Assembly (NCBI GenBank): GCA_936432065.2
Contig: OW386293.2
Location: forward strand, 48,517,923-48,581,922
Source of the DNA: Rutpela maculata
Lineage: Eukaryota > Arthropoda > Insecta > Coleoptera > Cerambycidae
Direction: 5' to 3'
DNA: 64,000 nt
The translations under genes and the position numbers were made by a program. The notes beneath the pieces were generated by a model. It was not told where the DNA came from, searched no databases, and saw only the letters and a list, made by a program, of their open reading frames with translations. Numbering within the stretch: position 1 is the stretch's first letter; each line of letters begins with the position of its first letter. This document shows, in pieces, positions 33,670 through 45,999 of the stretch.

Positions 33670-34290
33670 TCCATAAATGTATTTTCAGGGTGCACCGCAA
33701 AGATCTGTGCTGGATCTGCTGTTATATCCTATATGCACTAGTTCTTTGCCGATATTTATACAAAATTGCGGCACTTAAATGTACGCTGACGAAACGCAGA
33801 TTTACTTTTCCTTTAATCCCGACAATATCCGAAATAGTTGTCAACTTAGAAATTAAGATCTTCAAATTACATACAATGTTTCACTAGAACATTCTTTGAC
33901 TTTAAACTCTAATAAATGTGTAGCAATTTTATTGGGTCGGCCAATGGATAAAGCTAAATTAACCTCAGGAATTAGCATTAAAATAAATGATACACCCGTA
34001 CAAATCACTGATGAAATAATAATAATTCGAGGTCTTATTATAGATATGTCATTAAGATTACAAGAACATATTTCAAACTGCATTAGACATACCATTGCTA
34101 GGTTAAAAGTTTTATTCAGCGCTAGGCATATTTAAATACTAATTTAAAAAAATTCTCTGTGAATCACTTGTCTTGCCAATATTTAATTATTGTGACTGTC
34201 TCACAGCTGCAGATTCCCAACGCATACAAAAAATTCAAAACTGTTGTTTGTGATTTATTTATGTAACTAGAAGAAGATCCACGTAGGTTG
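33670..34290 (+). pseudogene. jockey/CR1-like reverse transcriptase remnant
   Basis: Broken frames read GAPQRSVLDLLLYP (from G-x-P-Q-G-S-V-L-G), then MYADETQIYFSF with the YADD-type block, LNSNKCVAILLG, and PIFNYCDCLTAADS with QRIQKIQNCCL. This is the palm-to-thumb end of a non-LTR reverse transcriptase. It is abutted at about 34300 by a gypsy fragment. Confidence 0.65.
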
Positions 34291-34397
34291 AATCGTCATT
34301 AATTTATTTCCCTTTGTATATGGTGGCAAAGAAATAACCTATTAATTGGAGTCCCTGTGGTGATTAGAGAAAGCTTAATACAATCACAATTCTCGAT

Positions 34398-34997
34398 TCA
34401 TATCCATTGCCTCATGTTCACGATACAGTTGCACTATTTTTTCAAAAATCGACCTAATGCGCGCTTACCATCAGATACCCGTCGCAGACGCAGACGTTTT
34501 CAAAACAACAATTAGCACTCCTTTCGGCTTATTCCATTTTTCACGAATGCCTTTCGATTTACTTTGTTTATCCGTAGAGCTTTTTTTTACCAACCCTTAC
34601 GTCTTCCTGGTGAATATTTTATTAAACCACATACTGATACTCAAGTACCATTATTTCGATAATTTACAATTTACAAAATTCTAAACAAAACCATGTTCAG
34701 ATAATTTTTGTCAGTCCTGACACTTAATCTTGTAAATGCGTTTTCATACGAAAAGACAGGCTTAAGCCGACTTGTTCCCTTGGTACGAAGGATCTTTTCG
34801 AGAAGTTTCTCGTACAAACAGAATTGTCACGGTCCTTAAACGTGGAAAGAACGTTATTGTCGCTATGAACAGAGTTAAACCTGCATATTTATAGAACGAT
34901 GTTATTAACCTACCCATCTGACTTTAAGAAAGTCCGCTTTAATATTGATACTTTGGTTGGTTGATTTTTCTTTTTGCAAGAGTAGGGGGAGAATATA
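34398..34997 (+). pseudogene. Ty3/gypsy pol remnants (RT and integrase tail)
   Basis: YPLPHVHD near 34400 and FSKIDLMRAYHQIPVADAD then TPFGLFHFSRMPF (34439-34558) are the opening motifs of a gypsy reverse transcriptase. The rest of RT, RNase H and most of integrase are absent. Homology resumes with SRTNRIVTVLKRGKNVIVAM and NRVKPAYL at about 34790-34893, the extreme C-terminus of gypsy pol. A purine-rich agtagggggagaat tract at 34980-34993 is a likely polypurine tract directly before the LTR. Confidence 0.75.
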
Positions 34998-35389
34998 TGT
35001 AGCGTATCCACTTACATATTTAAGGTGTGCTTACATTTAATTGCTTGGATACATAATAATAATAGAATAAAATAATTAATTTTAAAGACTTTTACTAAAT
35101 GTTGTATTGGAATTTTAAATAAATGTTTGAATTTGATATTTTTAAAATTATGGATTAACCTCCATAAGAAACTATTGGTCATAAAATGCAGGAAACCCAT
35201 TGGTTTAATATGAAATACATTGCACCTTAGCTCTTTGTGTCCCAAAATCATAGCAACAATATAAACCTTTATATCTCTATATCAATATTACATTTCGTAC
35301 TGATGCACAGTGGGCCAGAATCCGAAAAAGCTGGCCAAAAGTTGAAAAATGGAGTAATGGTTTTGAAAACTTTCACTTGGGGGTTTTTG

Positions 35390-35745
35390 AGGTCGCTGAT
35401 TATGAATTTGGTAATAGCGACAAACGTTTAAGAAAAGTTAGTCATTTCAATTGGAAATTGGTATTCGGGGGTTTCCGAGGCCGCTGATTACGAATCTGAT
35501 GATAGTTTCTCCAAGAACAAAATGGCGGCTCCAATATGGCGACAAACGTTTGAGAAAAGTAAGGTATTTTAATTTGAAATTGGTATTCGGAGGTTTTCGA
35601 GGCCGCTGAATACAAATTTGGTAATAGTTTTTTCAAAAGCAAAATGGCGGCTCCAATATAGCGACAAACATTTGAGAAATGTCAATCATTTTAATTGAAA
35701 ATTGGTATTCGGGGGTTTTCGAGGTCGCTGATTACGAATTTCAAT
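35390..35745 (+). repeat. tandem repeat, about 122-bp unit, four copies
   Basis: Units are marked by cgctgat-type text at 35394, 35482, 35604 and 35726 and by aaaatggcggctccaatat and gcgacaaacgtttgagaaaa. The first unit carries a 34-bp deletion. It lies in the left part of the Transib-like element. Similar gggggtttttgaggtc text is seen near 39471 and 62275. Confidence 0.8.
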
Positions 35746-36526
35746 TCAAATTTAAAAAAATAAATTAACTAACTAACTTAAATTCAATTTTACATACTTT
35801 TAGACATTTTATAAATTCCAACCAAAAGATATATAATTTTTTAATAATTATTTTTGACATAACAAAATGCTTTAATTTTTTCAAAAATTATTTATAACAC
35901 ATAAATATTATAAATTGTTACGTTTAAATGGAATTTTTATGCTAAAACAACACTATAAACCAAAGTTAACGCGTCGCTGTATTTTGCACCGTGTCAGAAA
36001 AACGATCACATAAACAATAGTGGCTCCTAGAGGCAGCCAATTTTTACATATTTTTATCAAAAATGTTCAACGGACAACTTAAAAAAACTCTATCGAAGGA
36101 AAGTGAAGAAAACAGAAACTTTCTTCTTGATAAAGATAAAAATGTTTTCTGTATTCTATGAAAAAACCACCTCCTATTGAATGTTAATAATTTTTTATAA
36201 ATTAATAATTACGAAATTTCACATTTAATTATACGTACCTTGTGGAGGAGAATCCATTTTAATGTATTTTAATGCCACTATTTTCTAAATTTTTACAGCA
36301 CTTTCTGTAAATACAACAACTTGCGTGAAATAAACAGCTCGGTGCGCTTCATGTGACTGTCACATTCGGAATGAAGTTACAAAGAGCTCGGGGGATGTCG
36401 GCTCCTAGAGACCGGTTTATATTATACCTGGGGTCATCTACTAAACGCTCGGGGTCAAAAAAGTCCCAAATTCGAAACTCGATTTTTCGACTTTTGGCCA
36501 GCTTTGTCGGATTCTGGCCCACTGTG

Positions 36527-36676
36527 CAGGGTGGGGCAAGGCAATACAGTCAAATAGTGAAATATTTTTTCATTAAAAGCAAACTACGCTTTATTAAGAT
36601 GATACAAATAATTGTAAACAAAGTCGCATTCGGTGCTAGCTAGGGGGTGCAAGCGCCCCACTCTGCCCCACCGTAG
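36527..36676. repeat. possible 150-bp foldback after internal right end
   Basis: The text cagggtggggcaaggc at 36527 is weakly inverted by gccccactctgccccaccgt near 36655-36674. It may be a small MITE whose insertion split the second right end from the rest. Evidence is weak. Confidence 0.35.
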
Positions 36677-37909
36677 CTAAGCCCTTGCTTTCAATTCATT
36701 TTTTAAATTTATTTGTAGAAATTCCATGGAAAAATTAAAATAGTAATTCGAAGCAGTTACCGAGCGAGGGCCCGTCGTCGCGTCGTACGTATATTTTCAA
36801 TTTAAGATCTCGTACTTGACCAAATTATTACTCATTACTTCCAAACCGGGTTGAATCGGGTTCTAAATTTTGTGCTATAATTTGAAAAAACTATAAGAAA
36901 TCGACCAGTAAAAGAATCATGCTTGGAACACGTTGCGCTTTTTTCGTAGCTCAAACAAAATTAATTTTTATTTCTTTATCTTTGTAGAACCCCGTTTAAC
37001 ACAGTTTTATGACCGAGTGTATCACATTTCACAAGCAATAAATGTATGCAAAATAAAATACTTACTTTATAGATTATCTTCCTAAAATTTTACTATGTTT
37101 TTGTTGAAATTATACAAATTACAGGAATATCGAATAGTACGTTCGAATGTGGCAAGCAACTATTCACAACTGTACGCTAACAGAGCGTTGTGTTTCTTAG
37201 GGTGTATCAGGTAAAAATGGGCAACAATACGGTTGGAATTTGCGGTACGTAATGAACTGAACATTTCTGACTACAAAAATATTACTTTGAATACAATTAA
37301 TCCTCTTTCGAATTTTGGACTTTTGACCAGCTTTTTCGGATTCTGGCCCACTGTGTGATGTATATAATTTAAATGTTAGATTTAAAGGCATAATTATCCT
37401 ACTTGTAAATAGAACTAAGTACTTCATTTCGTATAGTATATATAAAATGTATATATTTTCCCCCTTCACTCAAATCTCACTCTGTCTCCTCTTTCTCTAA
37501 CATGTATAATTTTATAAAGGTATTTTTTCTTTGACTTAGATAACAATTATGTAACTTCTTTAAAGTGGTATTTTCATTCTCATGTTAAGTATTAATTTGG
37601 AACATGTCGTGGGTGTATTTTTATTTAGATGTGTATTTTTCTTATTTTATTAGCAATTATTATAATACTTAATCTTAAAGAGATTTTCCCCCAAAATTCC
37701 TATAACTGTCTACCATTATCATTACGTTAAGTGTAAAACCAGCTTAGGTTATCCCCTAGCTAAACTTCGCCTTTCAGTGTTAATATTAAGTTTTTACTAA
37801 TTTGTAATATGCTCAAAAATAAATATTAACAAACTGTATTGTTATTATTATTATATCGCCTTTTAAACAATTTGTTGCTTAGTTATTAACTCTCTCAATT
37901 TCTGTGCAG

Positions 37910-38080
37910 GCCATTGAAAAATACAAGGGCCTTTGTATACTGTAATGGTTTGAGATACAGTACCAACCAAAGTGACTGGGAATTCCTTTGGAATGCTTAC
38001 CTAAATACCACCCTTGCCTCAGAACAAGCGACCATACTTACTGCATTGGGTTGCTCACGGGATGAGGAATTATTAGAAAG
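37910..38080 (+). CDS. aminopeptidase N, domain IV exon with second cysteine pair
   Basis: Starts with G completing Arg after tgtgcag and ends AAAG before gtaaga. It reads RPLKNTRAFVYCNGLRYSTN, then WEFLWNAYLNTTLASEQATI and LTALGCSRDEELLER. The V-Y-C-x-G, W-x-F-[LM]-[WF]-x2-Y and A-L-x-C motifs and two cysteines about 37 residues apart match the second conserved disulfide of domain IV. NQS and NTT are sequons. Confidence 0.95.
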
Positions 38081-38775
38081 GTAAGAAAACTTTATATAAT
38101 ATAAACGAAAAAGTTAGAGATATTACAATTTAAGATATTTTGGAATTGACTTGAAAAATAATGGGTATATCCAATTATATAGTTATTTATGTACCAATGG
38201 TTATGTGTACTTTTTTGGTCGAGAATATACAGTTTGCAATCCAAAGCCCGTAGGTTTGCAAGTATCCGAGACCAAAAAATCGCACTGTACGACCCTCGGT
38301 GCATATTATATTTTTCGTTACACCCATGAATCGTTAAACTAGAAACAACTACAGAAAAACTAGTGGAAAACTAGAATTATTTGAGTAATATTTCATATCT
38401 GCTAAGCAAAAAGTAAAGGTAGCTATGCTAGGAATATCCATGGCAACCGTAAATAAAATAAATTTAGGGCGGTTTCTATTCAAATGACAACTACTGTCAA
38501 GATAAATTAAATGATATTATCATTTTTTATTGCACTCTTTTTTTTAAATTAGCATACTAACATTACTGTTATTTATATTCATCAGAAAACATTTAATTTA
38601 ATATTTGTTATATAAAAGCAACAATTCTCCTAAAACTTTATTTCCCTAGGTACGGTAAGAAAAATAACCTGTTGCCAAGGACAACAAGTATTTGGCACAT
38701 AAGGCGTCACTTGCGATCTTCAAAACAATGGAATTAGAGTATACTTACGAAAGAAGTGTGACGAAATAGTTATTA
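38081..38775. other. intron, nothing recognisable
   Basis: AT-rich, no frames or repeats supported in this stretch. Confidence 0.45.
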
Positions 38776-38902
38776 AGGTACCAAGGGTGTTATAAGGATA
38801 ATAACGTACCGAGGTCGGCAGTGTACAATCCCGAGGGCCTCTGGCCCGAGGGAGTGTACGTCGACCGAGGGCGTCATTATCCTATAACACCCGTGGTGCC
38901 TT
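38776..38902. repeat. 127-bp near-perfect palindrome
   Basis: Left arm aaggtaccaagggtgttata with ccgaggtcggcagtgtac is inverted by gtacgtcgaccgagggcg and tataacacccgtggtgcctt. Arms of about 60 bases meet around cccgagggcctctggcccgag with almost no loop. Higher GC than its surroundings. Confidence 0.8.
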
Positions 38903-40114
38903 CAAGGTTTAATGTCCTGCAAGTCTGTTATTTAATTCGAATTTTATTTTTTTGACATTTACGATTTATTAATTTGACATATATTGTGTTCAGAACGATT
39001 TGATTTAAAAGAGAGTAAAAATCAAAATTGTTTGCAAACGCCGCCGTTGCATAGCAACGCATTTTGTTTGTCAATAACGCTATCATAATTTGCTTGTTTT
39101 GGGTTGTATTATAATTTTATAATGCCCTAGGGCGTTATAGATATTCATAACGCCCTAGGGAGTTATTTTCATTTAATGTATCTCAAAATAGGGTGGTTAT
39201 TGTAAAATAATAGACTTGTAGGACATTAACATAATAATTACTATTTTCATTACAGTACTTAGAGATAAAATGTATGCAAAATTTCGAAATAATTTTATAT
39301 GCAAGTTAATTCTTTCAGGGGAGATTTTTGTAGTAAAAGCAATCATCTTCAGTTTCTATATAGTATCAACACTTGTTGTTACCCCCAAGGAGTGGAAACT
39401 ATCCTTAAATAAAAATAAATATTTGAAAAATGGTTGCTAATTCATTTTTCAAACGTAATGTACTTATGTTTTTGGGGTCACTAATTATGAATATGAAGTC
39501 TTGGAATTTTCTCTAAGGTAGTGCTTTAACCGGGGGTCATCTAAGTAATACTGTATATTAACAAAGAACAATATTTTTTATATGTTTTCTCAGTTACTAG
39601 ATAACTAGAGTCAGAAAATGGCGACGTAATTTGAGAGCCTATTAATGACCGTAAATTTTCATTGTCAGAATTTTTGTCACAGGTGCCGTAGTTTTTAAAA
39701 TATTCAACATTAAATCCAAAAAATTTGTCTCATAAATGTTCTAACGCCATTTTTAAACATCCCTTGCCTTAAAAATCTCTGAAACTATTAATTCTACATA
39801 ACTAAATAGAAAAATATGTTCATCTTAAACTTATAAGCCTCATTTTTGGTTTCCAACACTTTTTCTTTGAAACTAATATTTATTGATATACTTACGAAAG
39901 AAACAAAAATTTTGCGTTTTTTCGGAAGTAGGCACATTTATAATTTTAAACAACTTTTCGAACGCAAGTGCTGCAAACGGCGAAAAGAAATTGCGCATCT
40001 AGGTCATACTATTGGTTAACGAGAAACGGTATTTCAAAATTTTCTTCTTAAGTAATTAGAGTAATAAAAAATATCGACGTTTCTGTTAAAAAAATCATCA
40101 GCTATAATGTCCCA
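38903..40114. repeat. intron with dispersed repeat S, copy 1
   Basis: About 330 bases at 39630-39960 resemble 41680-41990 in the same orientation (ttctcataaatgttctaacg with gccat against ataatgttcgaacgccat, then aaactattaattctacat against aaactattatctctacag). A short inverted pair, gccctagggcgttatag and cataacgccctaggg, is at 39122-39163. Confidence 0.5.
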
Positions 40115-40262
40115 AGGGCGTTGATAATACGAAATAATTTTATCACAATTTCCTAAAGCACAACGTGGTAATATTCCGATGCCGTAGGCGGAGGGATATT
40201 ACCTAAAAGTAAGATGCTTGAGGAAGTTGTGATAAAATTATGAGCTATTTATCAACGTTCGA
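40115..40262. repeat. 148-bp palindrome
   Basis: The left arm ggcgttgataatacgaaat and ttttatcacaatttcctaaa is inverted by aggaagttgtgataaaatta and ctatttatcaacgttc. Arms of about 50 bases with a gtaatattccg/cggagggatattac inner stem. Confidence 0.75.
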
Positions 40263-42492
40263 GGAGAATTCGCATAGAAAATTTTTTGCAATTTATTTTA
40301 TTTTATTATTCATAATTTCTGGTGCCGCAAAAGTCCATAAATGTATTCCAGATGTACTTTTTACTTTTAATTGTATTATATGACGTGTTTTCCTCTATTA
40401 TTATATTCATCAAGTCGTTATTTGCAGTGCCAAATCGTAATTATGACATTGACCAAAAATAAATTATTGGACTGTCAAACTCGATGACATAAGTGAAAAT
40501 TGCCCCTAGGGACATTATCAGTGAGTGTAATGTTGTTCTGATTGCTTGTTTCTGCACACGTGATTAGAAATTGTCGAATTTGAGCAAAAAATTTTCACTT
40601 ATAATATCCCTAGAGCTTAACTTATTTCCAGAAATTTTTTCGAGGTCATGAATATTTTGAAAATTAATAATTTTCTAAAAATATTCATGAAGAGAAAAAA
40701 TTTCCGGATATTAATTTAAGTTCGTAGGATATTCGGTAAGAAAATTTCATATCTAAATAAATTAAATAAATACTAATTTCAACTGACATTAAGATTATTC
40801 TAAGACATAACAAGATATAAGATTAGTAGGCCATAAATGGGTTTTGTTGACAAAATGACAGTAACGCATCGGTATTAGTATTGTTGTGTCATAAGTCATA
40901 AATATAAGAGTTAGTAAAATGTCGCGTTTTGGAAACAAAAGTAAACGAAATATTTCCACCCATTTTAGTTGCAAAAAACTACTACATAAGGGGTTAATAT
41001 ATATTCACTGAAATGTTTGGATATTACGTTTTCTTCACTAAAATGTGTGGAATTCTGTTTTTCTTCTATTTTCTAATGTTACAACAGTTTGGGTGAACCG
41101 GAACACCTATATTCGTATAATAGAAAAATAATATCTTTTTCACCCAAATTACTCTATTTGTGTGTTATGAAACAAGTTTTTTTCACTAAAATAGGTGGAA
41201 CAATTATTTCAAAATATTACATTTATGTAGTTAAGCATAGACATTTAATTGATATAGATTCTTCACCGATGTATTCACCATTGAAACGTGAGGAGTTTTA
41301 ATTGGATTTTCAAACACATTTGAAATATTCAGTATCATAAATAAACATGAAATAAAATGTTGTTTCACGAGCTCAATAATTTTTTTTTATAATTATCTCG
41401 TTTGATATGACAAATAAAATTCCATTTTTATGTAAAAGCAAATGTCAAATATGATCATATGTCAATAATATGACAGAAAAATCTCCACTTATTAATTTCG
41501 CTCGGGTACCCTGGAGGATAAAAATTTTCGGAAATTTTTTGGGTTGATATGGTAACGAAACCAAGAACAAACTTCTGATTGGCTAAAAAGGTGAGGTATG
41601 AAATTTTCTCCGTTATTTTTTATGCCACAGAAATGGACAAAAATCATTTGAAAACTTAATTAATAATCTTTTGTTACAGTTGTTAACATTTTTTATGTAA
41701 GTGTCATGAGATATTTGGCATTTAAGCTAAATACTTTTCTTATAATGTTCGAACGCCATATTTTCATATCTCCAAAACTATTATCTCTACAGAAAAACAA
41801 AATTCACCCTTAGTTTATAAGCTTTCTTGGTGGTCTCTGGCATTCTTTCGCTAAATGTGATACCTTTCGAGTTGTTCAACGAAAACCATTTTAGAGATAT
41901 CTGTTCTGTCAAGCTAAAATCGCAATTTTAAAATCGTCATGACTTAAGTACTGTCAATTTATATAAAAAAATTGCGTGAAACTTTTTTAAAAAAAATTTG
42001 ACTCTCTTTCAATTCCAACGGTTATTTTTTTGAGTGCCGCCTACTTAAAAGGGGTGGCTTCCACACCTTACAAATTAGCAAGCCCCTTCAAAATTTATAA
42101 ACGTTTATTTGATACATTTCTTATTAAATTATGAAAAATAATGAAAGAACGGAATATAATTCATATGATATTTCTTAATTAGAACCTCTAGTTACTGTAT
42201 TTGTTAATTATGTTAAACACACCACATATAGTAAAATCCAAAGCCAAGGCTGTCCGGAAAGGAGTTACGCATTTGAAAAACGCAAAAGCTTGTTCAATGT
42301 ATACTCTATATGATTAATGTTTGGTAATATTAAAGAAAGCTGGAGACCCAACAGAGATCGGACAGATATCGGACAGATTTTGTACAGACATCGGATTAGT
42401 TATCTTATTTTTTAATTAATTCGTTTGATATATTGGGGAGACTTTTCAGGATTAGGGATAATTCTTAAGCCTTGGTGAAAATTTAACTAGTT
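40263..42492. repeat. intron with short direct repeats and repeat S copy 2
   Basis: The phrase ttcactaaaatgtgtggaat near 41035 recurs as ttcactaaaataggtggaac near 41181 and tattcactgaaatgtttgg near 41008. Repeat S copy 2 occupies about 41680-41990. The pair atgaatattttgaaaa and tttctaaaaatattcat near 40650-40690 forms a small stem. No coding frame is supported. Confidence 0.45.
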
Positions 42493-44969
42493 CTATATAG
42501 GCGAGTCTGCCTGGGATTTTTCCCAAAAATTTTCTGTACCATTTGAGTTAGCCACGGATTCTTATAGGAAAAATTCCGCTGAACAAGATTTTCTTATGAA
42601 AAATTTTCCTAAACCGCGAGCTTCATGGTCAAATAATTGTTTAAACAATTTTTTTTTGTTTTTATTTAATAAAATGAAAACGATTTGACGGATCCGAAAG
42701 AATCTTGATTCAATCGAAAGATTTTGTCAACCCGTTCATTTGTTATAGAAAAATTTCTTAATTATCAAATTGATTACTCCGAAACTAATGAGGTCAGGAT
42801 ATTGTTTTTTTTTTCAAAAAACATGCCTTTTATACCAAAGAATAAACCATATTTTTTTTGGTCCGATGTCTTCAATACTTTTGATCAATTGGCATAATTT
42901 GTTAATTAGCAAATAACTTTTTTTTCGAAAGCTTGATCGATTTCAAATCAACTTTAAACGACGATAAATATTGATGTCGGACATAACCGCACGAATGCAA
43001 CTTTTTGCTTTTGTTTATTTAAAGTTTAAATTAATTTTCGAAATTAACAAATGGAATATCTCAGCTCTATTTAAGCGTATCTAAATGGGGTTTTGTGCAT
43101 ATGAAAGTGCTTAGAAAAAGGAAAATTTTGAGACCAGAAAGAACTTGATCGGATAACCGGAACCGGAAATATGAGTGATATTACGTTAGAGGTTCTAATT
43201 TGTTTATTAACAACTTTTTTGACACGTTTGGTGCAAATAAAAGCTAACAAGTTTTTCCATCAACCACAAAAAATTCTACAAAAAATATTCAATCCTTGAA
43301 GCGTATAGCGTTTTTAACCCTTAAAAAAAGTCTCTCCCGCAACGTGAAAATAGTAATATTTGACGCGCAATGGGGTAGCGGGTCCGATCCTCTGTGTGGG
43401 CATTTTTTTTTCGTCAAATTTGCTTTTATTTCATGTAACCAAGTATTTTTGATGATAGTAAATCTTTTTACTTTCTGAGGAATTTTTAAAAACGTCGTAA
43501 ATATATTTTTTGCAATTTTCATTAAATAAATGTCACAACAAACATATGAAAAACAAACATATGATTGTTCTTGTCCAACGAAGGGTTGTCGGTAGTTTTT
43601 GTTTTTTTTTACTATTTTTTGTGAAAGAGAAGGCTTGTTTTACTTTATTTGAGGGGGTGCCTGTCGAAAAAAGACCAAAAATAAAAAGGCAACAATTTTT
43701 TTTTCACTTTTTTCTCATAATGAAAAAAGTTCACGTCTCATGAAAAAAACACATACTTTGTTATTTGTAAATAAGAAATAATCAGGAGATTTAACAATGT
43801 TAATGGCTTTATTATTTTATTGTTTTAATTACAAATATTTACAATTAATAACTATTAACGTTAATAACTATGTAATTACAACTAGTAACAATCGCTTGAT
43901 AGCGTTTTTTACAATTTAAAAAATATTTTATTATAGGAAATATTTTATTGCACGACAAAAATGCAAATTTGACGCAAAAAAAATTTCCCACACCGAGGAT
44001 CGCACCCGCTACCTCATTGTGCGTCAAATCTTACTAGTCTCACGTTGCGGGAGAGATTTGTTTAAGGGTCAAAAACGCGTATAACTCTTCAGGGATTGAA
44101 TATTTTTTGTAGAACTTTTTGTGGTTGATGAAAAAACTTGTTGGCTTTCATTTGCACCAAACCTTGTGTCAAAAAAATTGTTAATAAACAAATTAGAGCC
44201 TCTAACGCAATATCACTTATATTTCCGGTTCCGGTTATCCGATCAAGTTTTTTCTGATCTCAAAATTTTCCGTTTTCCAAGCACTTTCATATGCACAAAG
44301 CCCCATTTCGATAGGCTTACCCAAAGCCGAGATATTCCATTTGTTAGTTTGCAAAATTAATTTAAACTTTAAATAAACAAAAGCAAAAAGTTGCATTCGT
44401 GCAGACTTCTAGGGGGTTATGCCCAATATCAATATTTATCGTTTAAAGTTGGTTTGAAGTCGATCAAACTTTCGAAAAAAAATATATTTGCTCATTAACA
44501 AATTATGCCAATTGTTTAAACAATCAAAAAGTATTGAAGATATCGGGCAAAAAAAATGTGGTATATTCTTTGGTATGAAAGGCATGTTTTTTGAAAAAAA
44601 CAATATTCTGACCTCATTAGTTTCGGAGTAATCAATTTGTTAATCAAGAAATTTATTTTGGCTATAACAAATGAACGGGTTGACAAAATGAGTTGTGCCT
44701 GGAGCCAGACTACGCGTATTGAAAATATCTTTCGATTGAATCAAGATTCTTTAGGATCCGTCGAATCGTTTTCATTTTATTAAATAAAAAACGAAAAAAA
44801 GTTGTTCAAACAATTATTTGACCATAAAGCTCGCAGTTTAGGAAAATTTTTCATAAGAATATCTTGTTCAGCGGAATTTTTCCTATAAGAATGCGTTGCT
44901 AACTCAAATGGTATACAAAAATTTGTAAAATCACCTCTTTTTTATCCCAGGCAGACTTGCCTATATAGG
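42493..44969. mobile_element. 2.5-kb foldback element with tRNA-like segments in both arms
   Basis: The left end ctatataggcgagtctgcct at 42493 is inverted by aggcagacttgcctatatag ending at 44968. The arms, about 1.0-1.1 kb each, match through cgaaagattttgtcaacccg, the ctgacctcattag and ttttgcttttgtttatttaa blocks, ccggttatccgatcaagttt-type text and cttgttggctttcatttgca. The centre is about 43500-43850. Inner parts carry a tRNA-like segment. No transposase is seen, so this is a non-autonomous foldback. Confidence 0.88.
43335..43405 (+). repeat. tRNA-like (SINE-type) segment, left arm
   Basis: The text tctcccgcaacgtga, then gacgcgcaatggggtagcgg and gtccgatcctctgtgtggg resembles a degraded tRNA 3' half with a B-box-like GTCCGATCC in a weak T-stem. 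The right arm copy is antisense at 43990-44060 with gatcgcacccgctacc. It is degraded, so it is not called a tRNA gene. Confidence 0.4.
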
Positions 44970-45516
44970 AGAGATGGGGTACTCGAGAAGGATGCTGCTT
45001 AGATATTGAGCTGTCTGACGACTACCTTATAATGTGTAAAATTAAAATATAACGTGTAATACCTAAACGTAGCGTTAAAACGGCCAATGAAACTGTTGCA
45101 TATACCGCTATTTCAATACGACTGTAAATAATGCTATTTCCCTCCCGGATACCATCCGAAGTAGTATTTAAAAGGGTATATTTTGGTCCGACCTTGATTG
45201 GCTTGAGAGAGTCCACATCATATGAGTGGAATCGCAATATTTATCATACCAGTAAGTTAAATCATTTCTATTGTAACCAGATTGTAAACAATATGATGAC
45301 GTGGAAAAGATCTAAATAACAATGAATTTAAAGTTTGACGCCTTTGTGGTCACATGTTTCTATATTAAGCAAAATGTTAATTCCTCTTTACAATTTTTGT
45401 CGCATTCTGTTTTAAAATTTTAATTATTTGTTGAAAAGCACAAGCGATCATGTTATCACTATCCTGTTTCAATGTATTATTAAGTATTGTTGTTGATGTT
45501 TTTTTTATTTTTTTAG
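44970..45516. other. intron before domain IV exon
   Basis: AT-rich, no supported features; ends in a long T tract and acceptor ttttag (45511-45516). Confidence 0.5.
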
Positions 45517-45663
45517 ATTCTTAAACTATTCTATAACACCAAATTCTGGAATTAGATCCCAGGATGCCCTAAATGTATTTTCTTCTGTTTACAATGGGAA
45601 CCCAATTGGAGTTGAGGTGGCCTTCAGGTTCTTGACGGAAAACCACGAACTAATAAATGAGAG
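45517..45663 (+). CDS. aminopeptidase N, domain IV exon
   Basis: A completes Arg from the previous exon; reading is FLNYSITPNSGIRSQDALNV, then FSSVYNGNPIGVEVAFRFLT and ENHELINER. I-R-x-Q-D and S-V-x-x-N-P-x-G-x-x-x-A-[WF]-x-F-[LI] are M1 C-terminal motifs. NYS is a sequon. Ends AG before gtaact; the next exon's G completes Arg. Confidence 0.94.
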
Positions 45664-45999
45664 GTAACTTAATTTTAGGAATATTATCGCATACCTCCTA
45701 CATTGGTGCCTCTTATTTCCCCATACTTCATACGGATCGATATGATGCGTGCCAATAAAGTGACATCTTTTAGGTTTAAGTGGCAACATTCCTTGAGTTT
45801 ACTTTTTCTATAAGAATAGACTATACTTTACATATATACTGTTCAACGGCTTTGACTTTGCATTCGGTTCAAAATTCGTTTGTTAAATATTATATTTGTC
45901 TTTTTGTGCTGCAGTTTCGTAGTTGTCGGACTAGATCCTCAAGCACACTGCATATACAAATTAAATTTTAATACAGTCACAAGCTTTATAGCCCTGCAA
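45664..45999. other. intron, start
   Basis: No features supported. A cag followed by a short open frame near 45914 is discussed among rejected items. Confidence 0.45.

Larger units (their letters stand above)
35306..37355. mobile_element. Transib-like element with CACAGTG ends, 5-bp TGATG duplication
   Basis: Left end cacagtgggccagaatccga at 35306 and right end tcggattctggcccactgtg at 37355 are inverted over about 35 bases and flanked by tgatg on both sides (35301-35305, 37356-37360). A 5-bp duplication and CACAGTG termini fit the Transib superfamily, whose ends resemble the RSS heptamer of V(D)J recombination. A second right end (tcggattctggcccactgtg) stands internally at 36507-36526. No transposase is encoded. 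Confidence 0.7.
34998..37865 (+). mobile_element. probable gypsy 3' LTR, split by a Transib-like insertion
   Basis: LTR-like sequence starts tgtagcg at 34998 just after the polypurine tract. Removing 35306-37355 and one target copy joins it to 37361-37865, where an aataaat signal (37823) and a terminal TTATTATTA-rich end are seen. Its 3' border and flanking duplication could not be fixed, and no 5' LTR is in the window, so this is inference from position. Confidence 0.45.

Noticed and set aside
35306..35312. Recombination signal sequence of an antigen receptor locus
   Set aside because: The heptamer-like CACAGTG is a terminal repeat of a transposon with a target duplication; no nonamer or receptor gene segment is present.
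43335..43405. A functional tRNA gene
   Set aside because: The cloverleaf is not complete, acceptor stem does not close and B box is degraded.
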